From positions 2,108,001 through 2,172,000 of the forward strand of contig JASGKF010000001.1 in the NCBI GenBank assembly GCA_047600765.1: a stretch of DNA of 64,000 nucleotides. Reading direction: 5' to 3'. Under the pieces are notes generated by a model that saw only the letters and a list, made by a program, of their open reading frames with translations, ran no database searches and was not told the DNA's origin. Both the position numbers and the translations under genes were made by a program. Positions within the stretch are counted from its first letter, which is position 1. The number at the start of each line of letters is the position of its first letter. This document shows positions 1 through 8,392 of the stretch, one piece after another. Source of the DNA: Viridibacterium sp047600765 (GTDB taxonomy: Bacteria; Pseudomonadota; Gammaproteobacteria; Burkholderiales; Rhodocyclaceae).

Positions 1-270
1 CTGCGCGAACAGCTCGCGCGTCACGCGATGCGCCGTCGCCTCGGCCGCCACGGCCTTCACGCCGTTCTCGCAGAACTCGAAGCTCGAATGCTGGTTGCGG
101 TCCGGCCAGGCGCAGCCGGGGCAGTCGAAACCCTCGGGCTGGTTGGCATGCCGCATCGTCGTCACGCCCTTGGCAACGATCTGCTGTTCCTGCAGCGCCG
201 CAAGCGAAGCTTTGAGGGCATCGAGCCCGCCGGCGGGCTTGGTGTAAACGGCAATCCGTTTGCTGCGCAT
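1..270 (-). CDS. FdhF/YdeP-type molybdopterin oxidoreductase, N-terminal fragment
   Basis: Only the first 90 residues are inside the window; the gene continues beyond the left edge. The N-terminus reads MRSKRIAVYTKP, followed by a GFDCPGCAWPD segment with Cys50 and Cys53 and then FEFCENGVKAVAAEAT. This pattern is typical of the alpha subunit-like FdhF/YdeP oxidoreductases, which carry a molybdopterin guanine dinucleotide and an Fe-S cluster and usually act in the cytoplasm on formate-like substrates or in acid stress. The physiological substrate cannot be told from this fragment. The ATG at 270 is the only good start. It faces the HAD gene across a 127-bp divergent promoter region. Confidence 0.8.
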   Translation of the reverse strand, partial: MRSKRIAVYTKPAGGLDALKASLAALQEQQIVAKGVTTMRHANQPEGFDCPGCAWPDRNQHSSFEFCENGVKAVAAEATAHRVTRELFAQ

Positions 271-397
271 GGGGGAGCTTCCACTTGGCGATGGCGCATT
301 GTCGGCGGCCATCGCCCGCCTCGCAATACGTGTTTTGACGGTGGCGGCCAACGTATCATCCTGCTGACGCAACCGTTGCACCGAGGCCGCACCGCCC

Positions 398-1054
398 ATG
401 AGCTCACGCTACGACTTCAGCCCTTACGATTTCATCCTTTTCGATCTTGACGGCACCATCAGCGACCCCATCGAAGGCATAGGCCGCTCCATCAACCACG
501 CGCTCGAACACTTTGGCTACGCCCCGCTGGATCGCGCCGCGCAAGTACCCTGGATAGGCCCGCCCCTGTTCCACAGCTTCAAGGCCCACACCGGCGTCGA
601 CGACGAAACCCACATCAAGGCACTGATCGCCAAGTACCGCGAGCGCTACGGCGACATCGGCTACGCCGAGAACACGATCTACCCCGGCATCGCCGAAGCG
701 GTCACAGCACTCGCCGCTGCAGGCATTCCGCTGGGGCTGTGCACCTCCAAGCGCGCCGACTTCGCCGAACGCATCCTCGAGCTGTTCGGCCTGCGCCAGC
801 ACTTCCAGTTTGTCGATGGCGGCGACATCCACATCGAGAAGTGGGAACAGATGGCGAAACTGCGTGAGCGGGGTGTCGTCAGCGAGCGCTCACTGATGAT
901 CGGCGATCGCGAATTCGACATGATCGCTGCACACCGTAACGGCCTGTCGGCTGCGGGTGTGTTGTGGGGCTATGGTTCGCGTGAAGAGTTGCGAGCACAC
1001 GCACCGAAGCATCTGCTGACGCATACCAGTGAGCTGTTTACGCTCAAGGCATAG
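398..1054 (+). CDS. HAD-superfamily hydrolase, phosphoglycolate phosphatase-like
   Basis: This 218-aa cytoplasmic protein has the HAD signature near its start (FDLDGT, residues 15-20, with nucleophile Asp16 and acid/base Asp18). An alpha-helical cap follows, then a motif II segment (GLCTSK) and the terminal metal-binding motif GDREFD (residues 169-174). These residues support a Mg-dependent phosphatase or phosphotransferase. Length and cap type fit the Gph/PGP-like group, but the substrate could also be a pyrophosphate or nucleotide. The ATG at 398 gives MSSRYDFSPYDF; no strong Shine-Dalgarno is visible. It is divergent from the oxidoreductase on the left and convergent with the following gene. 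Confidence 0.85.
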   Translation: MSSRYDFSPYDFILFDLDGTISDPIEGIGRSINHALEHFGYAPLDRAAQVPWIGPPLFHSFKAHTGVDDETHIKALIAKYRERYGDIGYAENTIYPGIAEAVTALAAAGIPLGLCTSKRADFAERILELFGLRQHFQFVDGGDIHIEKWEQMAKLRERGVVSERSLMIGDREFDMIAAHRNGLSAAGVLWGYGSREELRAHAPKHLLTHTSELFTLKA

Positions 1055-1135
1055 GGCGTCATCGCCTCGCATGACTCGACCACGATGGGTGTATGGGCAC
1101 TTATGCCGCGTGGCGCAATGCGCTTCGCTTGTGCC

Positions 1136-1429
1136 CTACACGTTTCTGGAGCGATCAGTCAGCCCTGCGGCAACTGCTAGCTTGCCAGACGCGCGCCAAC
1201 CGATAACCAGTGTCACCACGAATGAGAGCAAAGCGACGACGCTTTGCACAAATAGCCCCAACATGCCAAAGCCCATGTCGTCCGCCAGATCAGCGCGTTG
1301 AGCGATCCCGTAGTGCTGCATGTACCACATGACGAACGCCTCGGCCGAGAGCACAGCCAAGCCGGATGCGCTTCCAATCGCTATGGCTAGGGCTATGCAC
1401 GCTCGAAGAACATTGATGGCGGCATTCAT
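1136..1429 (-). CDS. small two-helix membrane protein, unknown function
   Basis: This 97-aa ORF starts 9 bp after the stop of the Kef-type antiporter and on the same strand, so it is probably co-transcribed. Two hydrophobic stretches are visible: residues about 7-33 (beginning VLRACIALAIAIGSASGLA) and about 55-78 (LGLFVQSVVALLSFVVTLVIG). The ends are polar. I recognise no family. It may simply be an inner-membrane protein, or an accessory of the antiporter, but only position suggests that. No clear ribosome-binding site precedes the ATG, so confidence in the exact start is modest. Confidence 0.5.
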   Translation of the reverse strand: MNAAINVLRACIALAIAIGSASGLAVLSAEAFVMWYMQHYGIAQRADLADDMGFGMLGLFVQSVVALLSFVVTLVIGWRASGKLAVAAGLTDRSRNV

Positions 1430-1438
1430 GAGTGATTG

Positions 1439-3220
1439 CTAACCTGCGCTCGCCACAGCGCGATTGGCCTGAGCATCCTGCTCGAACAGCGCACGTAGTT
1501 CTTCGCTAGCTTGTTTCGTCGTCTGCACCAGCGCGGCTTCGTCCTGATACACCGCGTGCTGGCGCAGCAGGTTGGCTTCGTCGGCGGCGGTGAAGCGGGC
1601 CATGTCGGCGGCGACTTCCTGTGCCGGCACCTGCAATCCGTGCAGCACGGATTCGGCGAGCTTGAGACTGCTGTGGAAGGTTTCGCGCACCAGCAGTTCG
1701 ACGCCCAGGTCCATCAGCTTGTAGGCATGGAAGCGATTGCGGGCGCGGGCGTAGATCGGCAGGTCGGGGTAGTGGCGGCGTACGAGTTCGGCGGTCTTGA
1801 TCGAGGCATCCACGTCGTCGATGGCGAGCACGAAGAGCTTGGCGTGCTCGATGCCTGCGGCATGCAGCACGTCGAAGCGCGAAGCGTCGCCGTAGTAGGC
1901 CTTGGAGCCGAACTGGCGCACGTAGTCGACGTGGCTGGCGCTGGCATCGAGCACGTTGAAGGGGATCTTCTTGAGCGCCAGCAGACGCGCAACGATCTGG
2001 CCGACGCGGCCGAAACCGGCGATCAGTACGGCGCGGTCGGGCTCTTCGACGGCATCAAATTCGCGTTCGTCCTTCTTCTGATCCAGCTTCGGCTCCAGCA
2101 CGCGTGCTTCGAACAGGAAGCTCAGCGGTGCGAGCAGCATCGACAGCGTGACGGCGACGACCAGCCAGTCGGCCTGCGCATCGCTTAGCAAGCCATGCTG
2201 GCGCCCGAGCTGGAACAGCACGAAGGCGAACTCGCCGCCTTGCGAGAGTGCGATGGCGAGCTTGCGCGAGCTGCTGGGCGCGCACTGCGTGGCCGCGCCG
2301 ATGCCATAGAGCACGGCGAACTTGATGACCATGAGGCCCAGCACGAGGCCGATGAGGGGCACAGCGTCGGTGGTGAGCAGGCCGAGGTTGGCGCTCATGC
2401 CCACGGCGATGAAGAACAGGCCCAACAGCAGGCCCTTGAAGGGCTCGATGTCGGCTTCGAGCTCGTGGCGATATTCCGAATCGGCGAGCAGCACGCCGGC
2501 GAGGAAGGCACCCAGAGAGGCCGTGAGGCCAGCGACTTCCATCAGCAGGGTGGTGCCGATGACGACCAGCAAGGCGGCAGCGGTGAAGGTCTCGCGGCTG
2601 CCCAGCGTGGCGATCCACTTGAAAGCCGGGCGCAGCAGGTGACGGCCGCCGAAGATAACGGCGGCGATGATGCCCACGGCCTTGGCGATGTCCAGCCAGT
2701 CGACGTCCAGCCCGCCACCGCCGGAAAGCATGGGCAGCAGGGCCAGCAGGGGGATCACGGCAAGATCCTGGAACAGCAGGATGGCGAAGGCATGGCGGCC
2801 GTGGCGTGCGGAAAGCTCCTGCCGCTCGGCCAGCGACTGCAGCACCAGCGCGGTGGACGACATGGCCAGCGCGAGGCCGATCAGCGTGGCTGCGCGCCAG
2901 CCGATGCCGAAAGCTACGGCCAGCCCGCCCAGCGCGAGGGCCGACAGCAGCACCTGCGCGCTGCCGAGGCCGAACACCTGACGCCGCAAGACCCACAGGC
3001 GGGAGGGTTGCAGTTCGAGGCCGATGACGAACAGGAACAGCACCACGCCGAACTCGGCGAAGTGCAGGATGGCCTCCACGTCGTCGATGAGGCGCAGGCC
3101 GAAGGGGCCGATCAGCACGCCCGCCGCAAGGTAGCCGAGCACGGCGCCCAGCCCCAGTTTGCGGGCGATGGGCACCATCAGCACGGCGGCGGCAAGGAAG
3201 ATGGCGGTCTGGCTGAGCAT
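1439..3220 (-). CDS. Kef-type K+/H+ antiporter with C-terminal RCK domain (CPA2 family)
   Basis: This 593-aa inner-membrane protein begins MLSQTAIFLAAAVLMVPIAR. The CPA2 cation/proton antiporter core of about 12 helices fills residues 1-380, including the family stretches LGYLAAGVLIGPFG and FVIGLELQPSRLW. A Rossmann-type TrkA-N/RCK domain follows (GFGRVGQ at residues 402-408). This is the KefB/KefC layout, in which potassium efflux is gated by nucleotide or glutathione conjugates. I chose the ATG at 3220 because the upstream extension of the frame has no membrane-protein character. No KefF/KefG ancillary flavoprotein is nearby, so glutathione gating is not assured. It is divergent from the S4-domain gene. 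Confidence 0.9.
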   Translation of the reverse strand: MLSQTAIFLAAAVLMVPIARKLGLGAVLGYLAAGVLIGPFGLRLIDDVEAILHFAEFGVVLFLFVIGLELQPSRLWVLRRQVFGLGSAQVLLSALALGGLAVAFGIGWRAATLIGLALAMSSTALVLQSLAERQELSARHGRHAFAILLFQDLAVIPLLALLPMLSGGGGLDVDWLDIAKAVGIIAAVIFGGRHLLRPAFKWIATLGSRETFTAAALLVVIGTTLLMEVAGLTASLGAFLAGVLLADSEYRHELEADIEPFKGLLLGLFFIAVGMSANLGLLTTDAVPLIGLVLGLMVIKFAVLYGIGAATQCAPSSSRKLAIALSQGGEFAFVLFQLGRQHGLLSDAQADWLVVAVTLSMLLAPLSFLFEARVLEPKLDQKKDEREFDAVEEPDRAVLIAGFGRVGQIVARLLALKKIPFNVLDASASHVDYVRQFGSKAYYGDASRFDVLHAAGIEHAKLFVLAIDDVDASIKTAELVRRHYPDLPIYARARNRFHAYKLMDLGVELLVRETFHSSLKLAESVLHGLQVPAQEVAADMARFTAADEANLLRQHAVYQDEAALVQTTKQASEELRALFEQDAQANRAVASAG

Positions 3221-3313
3221 GCGGGACTCCGGCGATGGGTGGTGAACGGCGGGGCGATCAGCGATAATCCGTGCATTCCCCGTTTGTCCGCACTGTGCCA
3301 CAGCACACCGCCC

Positions 3314-3547
3314 ATGACTCAACGCGCTACCCAGACTTTCACCCTCAACGCCGAGTACATCGAGCTCGACAAGCTGCTCAAGCTGCTCGCCATCGCCTCC
3401 TCGGGCGGCGCCGCGAAAGCCATGGTGGCCGAGGGCATGGTGCATGTGGACGGCGAGCTGGAGCTGCGCAAGACGCGCAAGCTGCGCGCCGGCAGCGTGG
3501 TCGAAGTGGCGGGCGAGACCATCCGCATCGAGGGTGCTGCGCAATGA
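3314..3547 (+). CDS. RNA-binding S4 domain protein (YbcJ-like)
   Basis: This 77-aa protein is essentially one S4 domain: IELDKLLKLLAIASSGGAAK, then the VHVDGELELRKTRKLRAGSVVEV core. Small free-standing S4 proteins of this kind bind structured RNA and are associated with ribosome function. The start at 3314 gives MTQRATQTF; the open frame extends further upstream, but that part is antisense to the antiporter. The stop overlaps the start of the methyltransferase by 4 bp (ATGA), so the two are translationally coupled. That pairing is odd for a generic RNA-binding protein. Confidence 0.85.
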   Translation: MTQRATQTFTLNAEYIELDKLLKLLAIASSGGAAKAMVAEGMVHVDGELELRKTRKLRAGSVVEVAGETIRIEGAAQ

Positions 3548-4716
3548 CGCCCGAGCTGGCCGCAGATACCGCGTCGCCGCGCCGTCAGCTCGACGTCGAC
3601 AATCTCGGTCAGGTCTTCACGCCGCCCGCCGTCGTGCAGCAGATGCTGGCCCTGCGCCGCAATCGCGGCCGCGTGCTGGAGCCCTCCTGTGGCGACGGCG
3701 CGTTTGCGCTGCAGATGCCCGATTGCGTCGCCATCGAGTACGACCATCGCGTCGCACCGAAGATTGCGCGCGTGATGGACTTCTTCGACTTTCCGCTCGA
3801 AGAGCAGCGCTTCGACAGCATCATCGGCAACCCGCCCTACGTGCGCTTCCAGGACATCCCGGACGCGACGCGCAACAAGCTCGACATGCGCCGCTTCGAC
3901 GCGCGCAGCAACCTTTACCTTTTCTTCATCGAGAAGTGCATCCGCCACCTCGCCCCCGGCGGCGAACTGATCTTCATCGTGCCGCGCGACTTCATCAAGG
4001 CCACCGGCGCGCGCAAGATGAACGAGTGGTTGTTCGAGCAAGGTACGATCACGCACTTTCTCGACCTCGGTGACGCGCGCATCTTCGACGGTGCCGTGCC
4101 CAACTGCTGCATCTTCCGTTTCGAGCTCGGCAACTTCAATCGCCGCATGGCCGACGGCCGTTTGTTCGACTGCCACAACGGCCAGCTGGTCTTCGTCAGC
4201 GGCGAGTACAACAAGGCCTTCTCGTCGCTGTTCGCCGTGCGCGTGGGTGCCGTGTCAGGCCTCGACAGCGTGTTCGCGCACCCCGAGGGCAACCGCGAAT
4301 TCGTCTGCTCGAAGACGCGCGACAACGGCAAGACGCGCCGCATGATCTACGCGCTGCAGCACCCGCATCTGGAAGCCAACAAGGAAGCCCTGCTGAACCG
4401 CCGCATCCGCCGCTTCGACGAGCGCAACTGGTGGATGTGGGGGCGCGACCACTTCAAGTCCGACGCGCCGCGCATCTACGTCAACTGCAAGACGCGCCGC
4501 GAAGACCCCTTCTTCACCCACCCCTGCACCGATTACGACGGCTCGGTGCTGGCGATCTTTCCGCACGATGCGAATGCCGATGTGGAACAGCTCGCCGCTG
4601 CGCTCAACCGCGTGGACTGGGAAGAGCTGGGCTTCGTCTGCGACGGACGTTTCCTGTTCTCGCAGCGCGCGCTGGAGACCTGCTTCCTGCCCGCCAACTT
4701 CAGGCTGCATGAGTAG
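3544..4716 (+). CDS. N6-adenine DNA methyltransferase-like protein, no adjacent nuclease
   Basis: This 390-aa class I SAM-dependent methyltransferase has a motif I-like VLEPSCGDGAF stretch (from residue 44) and the amino-methyltransferase catalytic motif NPPY (residues 96-99). The C-terminal part (after about residue 230) resembles the target-recognition region of Eco57I/TaqI-type enzymes. NPPY predicts methylation of an exocyclic amino group, usually N6-adenine in DNA. The N-terminus carries the LGQVFTPP signature common in this group. No restriction endonuclease gene flanks it, so it looks like an orphan enzyme or an RNA methyltransferase. It overlaps the S4 gene by 4 bp upstream and a small membrane protein by 8 bp downstream. 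The pairing with an S4 protein makes an RNA substrate worth considering. Confidence 0.82.
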   Translation: MTPELAADTASPRRQLDVDNLGQVFTPPAVVQQMLALRRNRGRVLEPSCGDGAFALQMPDCVAIEYDHRVAPKIARVMDFFDFPLEEQRFDSIIGNPPYVRFQDIPDATRNKLDMRRFDARSNLYLFFIEKCIRHLAPGGELIFIVPRDFIKATGARKMNEWLFEQGTITHFLDLGDARIFDGAVPNCCIFRFELGNFNRRMADGRLFDCHNGQLVFVSGEYNKAFSSLFAVRVGAVSGLDSVFAHPEGNREFVCSKTRDNGKTRRMIYALQHPHLEANKEALLNRRIRRFDERNWWMWGRDHFKSDAPRIYVNCKTRREDPFFTHPCTDYDGSVLAIFPHDANADVEQLAAALNRVDWEELGFVCDGRFLFSQRALETCFLPANFRLHE

Positions 4717-4936
4717 GCGAACGCTGCTCTGGTTGCTGTTTGCCGCGTCCGGAGCGCTTGCCTGGGGTCTTGCTCAATGGGAAGCCATCTTCCCGTCAGT
4801 CCGGATAGTCGCCGGCTGGTACGCGATTTTCGTGGTGATCGTCGTGGTTCTGGTGGCGCTCGTGAAAATCTCGATTTACCTGGGACCATTCGAGCCGGGC
4901 GACTCAGTATTCGACTACTTCGACTTCTTTGACTGA
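4709..4936 (+). CDS. small membrane protein, unknown function
   Basis: This 75-aa ORF overlaps the end of the methyltransferase gene by 8 bp and is in the same direction, so it is the third gene of a tightly packed operon. It starts MSRRTLLWLLFAASGALAWG and has two hydrophobic helices (residues about 4-22 and 33-55). It ends in an acidic aromatic tail (SVFDYFDFFD). No family is recognised. The hydrophobic profile and the overlap support it being real, although no strong ribosome-binding site is visible inside the methyltransferase reading frame. Confidence 0.55.
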   Translation: MSRRTLLWLLFAASGALAWGLAQWEAIFPSVRIVAGWYAIFVVIVVVLVALVKISIYLGPFEPGDSVFDYFDFFD

Positions 4937-4948
4937 CGGCGTAAAAGC

Positions 4949-5413
4949 CTAAACCAGCGCCCGCCCCAGCGTCGCCACGACAACCGTCAGCACGCCCAGC
5001 ACCAGATTCAGACTCACCAGACGCCGGATGCGCAGCAACACCGCGCCACCCACAGGCCAGGTGCTGGCTGCCACGGCGGCGCGCAGGGCCGGGAATTCAT
5101 GCAGCCGGATCCACACGAATACCAGCGCCATCAGCACGCCGATGCCGGCCATGAGGTGCAGGTGGATGGGCAGCTTTGCGCCACCTGCCGCCAGGCTGTG
5201 CAGCATCGCCACACCCGTGGCGAGCATCAGCGCAACCGCCCAGCTGACCCAGGCGAAGAAGTCGCCGAGGATGCGCGTCATAAGAGGCAGGCGCTGCGGT
5301 GGCTCCAGCGCACCGACAATCGCCGGGCGCACGACGAAATGCATCAGCACCATGCCGCCGACCCAGACAATGGCGGCGAGGATGTGGAGACACAGCAGGG
5401 TGTTGTAGAGCAT
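4949..5413 (-). CDS. CopD-like integral membrane protein
   Basis: This 154-aa protein has four predicted membrane helices and conserved histidines in or near them (CLHILAAIVWVGGMVLMHF at the N-terminus, and HLHLMAGIGVLMAL in the middle). This is the layout of CopD-family membrane proteins, which have been linked to copper handling or to heme-like cofactors. I took the ATG at 5413 because the longer upstream frame is arginine-rich and antisense to coding sequence. The gene is convergent with the small membrane protein and lies 56 bp from the end of the lipoprotein gene. No copper chaperone or oxidase is next to it, so the metal role is not established. Confidence 0.75.
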   Translation of the reverse strand: MLYNTLLCLHILAAIVWVGGMVLMHFVVRPAIVGALEPPQRLPLMTRILGDFFAWVSWAVALMLATGVAMLHSLAAGGAKLPIHLHLMAGIGVLMALVFVWIRLHEFPALRAAVAASTWPVGGAVLLRIRRLVSLNLVLGVLTVVVATLGRALV

Positions 5414-5469
5414 GGCGTCATGTCCGCGAGGCAAAGCCGGGAGCATGCCACATGGCCGTGCGGGAACGG

Positions 5470-6663
5470 CTAGGGTGCAGCCGTCCTCGCTCGCCAGTCG
5501 CGCCACACGCCCAGCCCGGCACGCTCTGCACCGTCTTCGCCGTAGAGGCCCGTGTCGCGCCAGACCAGCGCCGTCGGGTCCTGCGCCAGCGCACCGTTCC
5601 ACAGCTGATCGTAGTCGCGGATGGTGAACCAGGCGACGAAGCGCATGTTGAGGCGGTTCGCTTCGCTGAGCATGAGGCTCAGCATGTCGCGCTGCTTGGT
5701 GGGCGTGCCGTACCAGGTGAGGCCGCTGGCGCTCCAGGTCTGCGCGGGGTAGCCGCTCTCCGAGATGCCCATGGTCTTGCCCTGCAGCGACGCGGGCAAG
5801 CGGCCGACGAAGCGCGAGAAGAAGTCGGACGGCAGGCTGTCAGCAAGCAGGGCGCTCATGTAGGGATAGACCGACCAGGCCACCACGTCGACGCAGGAGC
5901 CCAGCGCGGCAAGCGCCGTCTGCTGCTGGGCCAGGTCGTATTCGGTCGACCACTCCGGCAGCAGGCCCACGGCAAACAGCGACACGCCGATCGGCAGGTC
6001 GGGCCGCACTTTCTTGACCTCGGTGTAGACGTGGCATTGCAGATTGACGAAGGCCGGCCACAGCGCGGGGTTCTTCTCGATCAGCAGGTTCACCTCGATG
6101 CCCGTCAGCAGCACGTCGGGCGACAGCTCGTTGATCATGCGCAGCACGTAGTTGGTGTAGGCCGTCTTGACGCTCGTACTGTCGAGTGCGGCGGTATTCC
6201 ACGGCGCGGTCAGCGGCTGGTTGGTCTGTTCGGTGCGCAGCAAGGCCATGCCGTCACGGCCGATGGACAAGGGGTTGAGCGACACGAGGTGGCGCTTTCC
6301 CGCGGCCTGCGTGCGGTGCGTATCGATGAGGCCCTGGAAGCTCGTGGGATAAGTGGCATTGACGCCGGTCGCAGCCTGCGGCCAGGGCACGCCTTCGTCG
6401 ATGTGGTGCGAGATCAGGTCGCCCTCGGCCTTGACGCGCGTCCAGGTCCAGTCGACGGCGGTCGTCGTGGCATCCCAGGGCCAGGACGTGAAGCCCATCC
6501 AGAAGCTGCGCTGGGCGCTTGCACTGCTTGCGGCGCTGCTGGAGGTGCCACCCCCTCCTCCGCCCCCGCCACCACAGCTCAACAGGGTGCAGGCCAGTGC
6601 GGCCGCGAGCAGCTGTCGCAGGCGCGTGGCAAAAAGGGAGGCGGGGCGTTGGGTGTCGGGCAT
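5470..6663 (-). CDS. lipoprotein with glycoside hydrolase-like (GH53/clan A-type) fold
   Basis: This 397-aa protein has a lipoprotein signal peptide (LLAAALACTLLSC, lipobox LLSC) immediately followed by a nine-glycine run and a Ser/Ala-rich linker. This spaces the folded domain from the outer membrane. The body resembles TIM-barrel glycosidases. Two glutamates sit where the catalytic pair is expected: Glu190 in GIEVN (acid/base) and Glu302 in GISESGYP (nucleophile). A galactanase- or glucanase-like activity is likely, but the sugar is unknown. The start at 6663 is set by the signal peptide. It is divergent from the sheath-like gene across 258 bp. Confidence 0.7.
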   Translation of the reverse strand: MPDTQRPASLFATRLRQLLAAALACTLLSCGGGGGGGGGTSSSAASSASAQRSFWMGFTSWPWDATTTAVDWTWTRVKAEGDLISHHIDEGVPWPQAATGVNATYPTSFQGLIDTHRTQAAGKRHLVSLNPLSIGRDGMALLRTEQTNQPLTAPWNTAALDSTSVKTAYTNYVLRMINELSPDVLLTGIEVNLLIEKNPALWPAFVNLQCHVYTEVKKVRPDLPIGVSLFAVGLLPEWSTEYDLAQQQTALAALGSCVDVVAWSVYPYMSALLADSLPSDFFSRFVGRLPASLQGKTMGISESGYPAQTWSASGLTWYGTPTKQRDMLSLMLSEANRLNMRFVAWFTIRDYDQLWNGALAQDPTALVWRDTGLYGEDGAERAGLGVWRDWRARTAAP

Positions 6664-6921
6664 GGGGCTCTTCCTGCATGCCAAGCCCGGGGCGGGTGTG
6701 GGTATGCGGTTCGAGTATAGATGGCCGTTTGTGGCGTCGCCGCAAACGAGCCTTGCGTTCGTCGCGCCCTGCGCGCTGTCCGTCGAAGCTCGGCGGGGCT
6801 GCACCAGTCTGGCGCTTGCTGAAGCAAGCCCATGGCGGACAGAGGGGTGGCGGCCCTGCGCAGACGACACACTCCGGTGCGATACTCGCTTCAGACCGTA
6901 TCCACAGCTGAGGAGAGAGTG

Positions 6922-8280
6922 ATGGCAGGCATGCAGTTCGAGTTCACCACCGGCCCCGGCCGCAAGGCGGCGCAAGCCGAGCGCCGCGAAGAGGGCGCCC
7001 TGCGCATCCTGCTGCTGGGCGACTTCAGTGGCCTGCCGGCGGCCGAGCGCACGCCGCTGGCGCAGCGCAAGACATACAAGGTCGACATCGACAATTTCGA
7101 CCAGTTGATGACACGTCTCGCTCCGCGCGCTGAGCTGGCCGCTGGTCATGTCGAGTTCGCGGATATCGACGACTTCCACCCGGATGCGCTGTATCGCCGC
7201 CTGCCGCTGTTCCAGGGTTTGCGCGACGCGCGCAGCCAGCCGCCCTCTGCGGCCAGCGACCTGCTCGGTGGCTTGCTTGGCGGCAATGCCGCACCTGCTG
7301 CGAGCACCAGCAGCAAGCCGGCTGGCCCGCTCGATGCGCTGATCCGCAACATCGTTGCGCCGCACGTTTTGCCCGATACGAGTGCCGAGCAACGCAGCTA
7401 CACGGCTGCCGTCGATGCGGCGATTGCCGAGCAGATGCGCAGCCTGTTGCATGACCCGGCCTTCCAGTCGCTGGAGGCCAACTGGCGTGGCGTGCAGTGG
7501 CTGCTGCGCGAACTGGAGATCGACGAGAACCTGCAGCTGCACCTGCTCGACGTGACGCGCGAGGAGTTGCTCGCCGACATCGTCAATGCCGGTGGCCAAC
7601 TCGCGCAAAGCGGTCTGCATGCGGCACTCGCAGACCGTTGGCGCAGCGCGCCCGATGGCGAGCCCTGGTCGCTGCTGGCGGGTCTCTATCACTTCGGCCC
7701 GGCTGACCACGACATCGGCCTGCTCGCTGCGCTGGGCTTGATCGCTTCGCAAGCGGGCGGTCCTTTCATCGCGGCCGGCGCTACCGCGCTGTCAGGGGAG
7801 GACGACGACCCTGCACTCAACGGCTGGCGTGCCCTGCGCCGCAGTGCCGCCGCTCCATGGATCGGCCTCACCGCACCGCGCGTGCTGCTGCGCCTGCCCT
7901 ATGGCAAGGGGAGCGACGCCATCGAATCATTTGCGTTCGAAGAGTTCGGCGGTAGCGAGCCGGAGCACGAACAATTGCTGTGGGGCGCCGGCTCATTGGG
8001 CACGGCCGTGCTCATCGGTCGCGCCTTCGCCGCCAGCGGCTGGGACTTCTCGCCCGGCGATGAGCGCGAGCTGGGCGATCTGCCCGCCTACGTCTTCACG
8101 CGCGACGGCGAACGCCAGCTGCAGGCCTGCGCCGAGCACTACCTCGGCGAAACGGCCGCCACGGCCCTGCTCGAAAGCGGCCTGATGCCCCTGCTGAGCC
8201 ACCGCAACAGCAACGCGGTGACCCTGCTGCGCTTCCAGTCGGTGGCGGACCCGGCGACCGAACTGGCCGGGCTGAGCTGA
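6922..8280 (+). CDS. single-chain TssB-TssC-like contractile sheath protein
   Basis: This 452-aa protein joins two sheath modules that are normally separate in type VI secretion. Residues about 20-115 match TssB/VipA: RILLLGDFSG, a VDIDNFD stretch and the DIDDFHPDALYRRLPL element. A linker rich in Gly/Ala/Ser follows (about 118-140). The rest matches TssC/VipB: LLHDPAFQSLEANWRGVQWL, GPFIAAGATALSG, LRLPYGKGSDAIESFAFEE and LLWGAGSLG. A ribosome-binding site (GGAG within gaggagag) precedes the ATG at 6922; an upstream in-frame ATG at 6832 lacks one. No other T6SS component (ClpV, Hcp, VgrG, TssJLM) is in the window. Role unknown; a structural or sheath-like function is the best inference. Confidence 0.8.
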   Translation: MAGMQFEFTTGPGRKAAQAERREEGALRILLLGDFSGLPAAERTPLAQRKTYKVDIDNFDQLMTRLAPRAELAAGHVEFADIDDFHPDALYRRLPLFQGLRDARSQPPSAASDLLGGLLGGNAAPAASTSSKPAGPLDALIRNIVAPHVLPDTSAEQRSYTAAVDAAIAEQMRSLLHDPAFQSLEANWRGVQWLLRELEIDENLQLHLLDVTREELLADIVNAGGQLAQSGLHAALADRWRSAPDGEPWSLLAGLYHFGPADHDIGLLAALGLIASQAGGPFIAAGATALSGEDDDPALNGWRALRRSAAAPWIGLTAPRVLLRLPYGKGSDAIESFAFEEFGGSEPEHEQLLWGAGSLGTAVLIGRAFAASGWDFSPGDERELGDLPAYVFTRDGERQLQACAEHYLGETAATALLESGLMPLLSHRNSNAVTLLRFQSVADPATELAGLS

Positions 8281-8392
8281 ACCTGTCTGGATGGGCGGGG
8301 GTGGCTGCCCGGATGGGCGACACCTCCGTCGGCTTCGCTGTGTGCTGGCATAAATCAGGGCTCTCCTATTTCGCCATGTCAGCAGACCCGCC

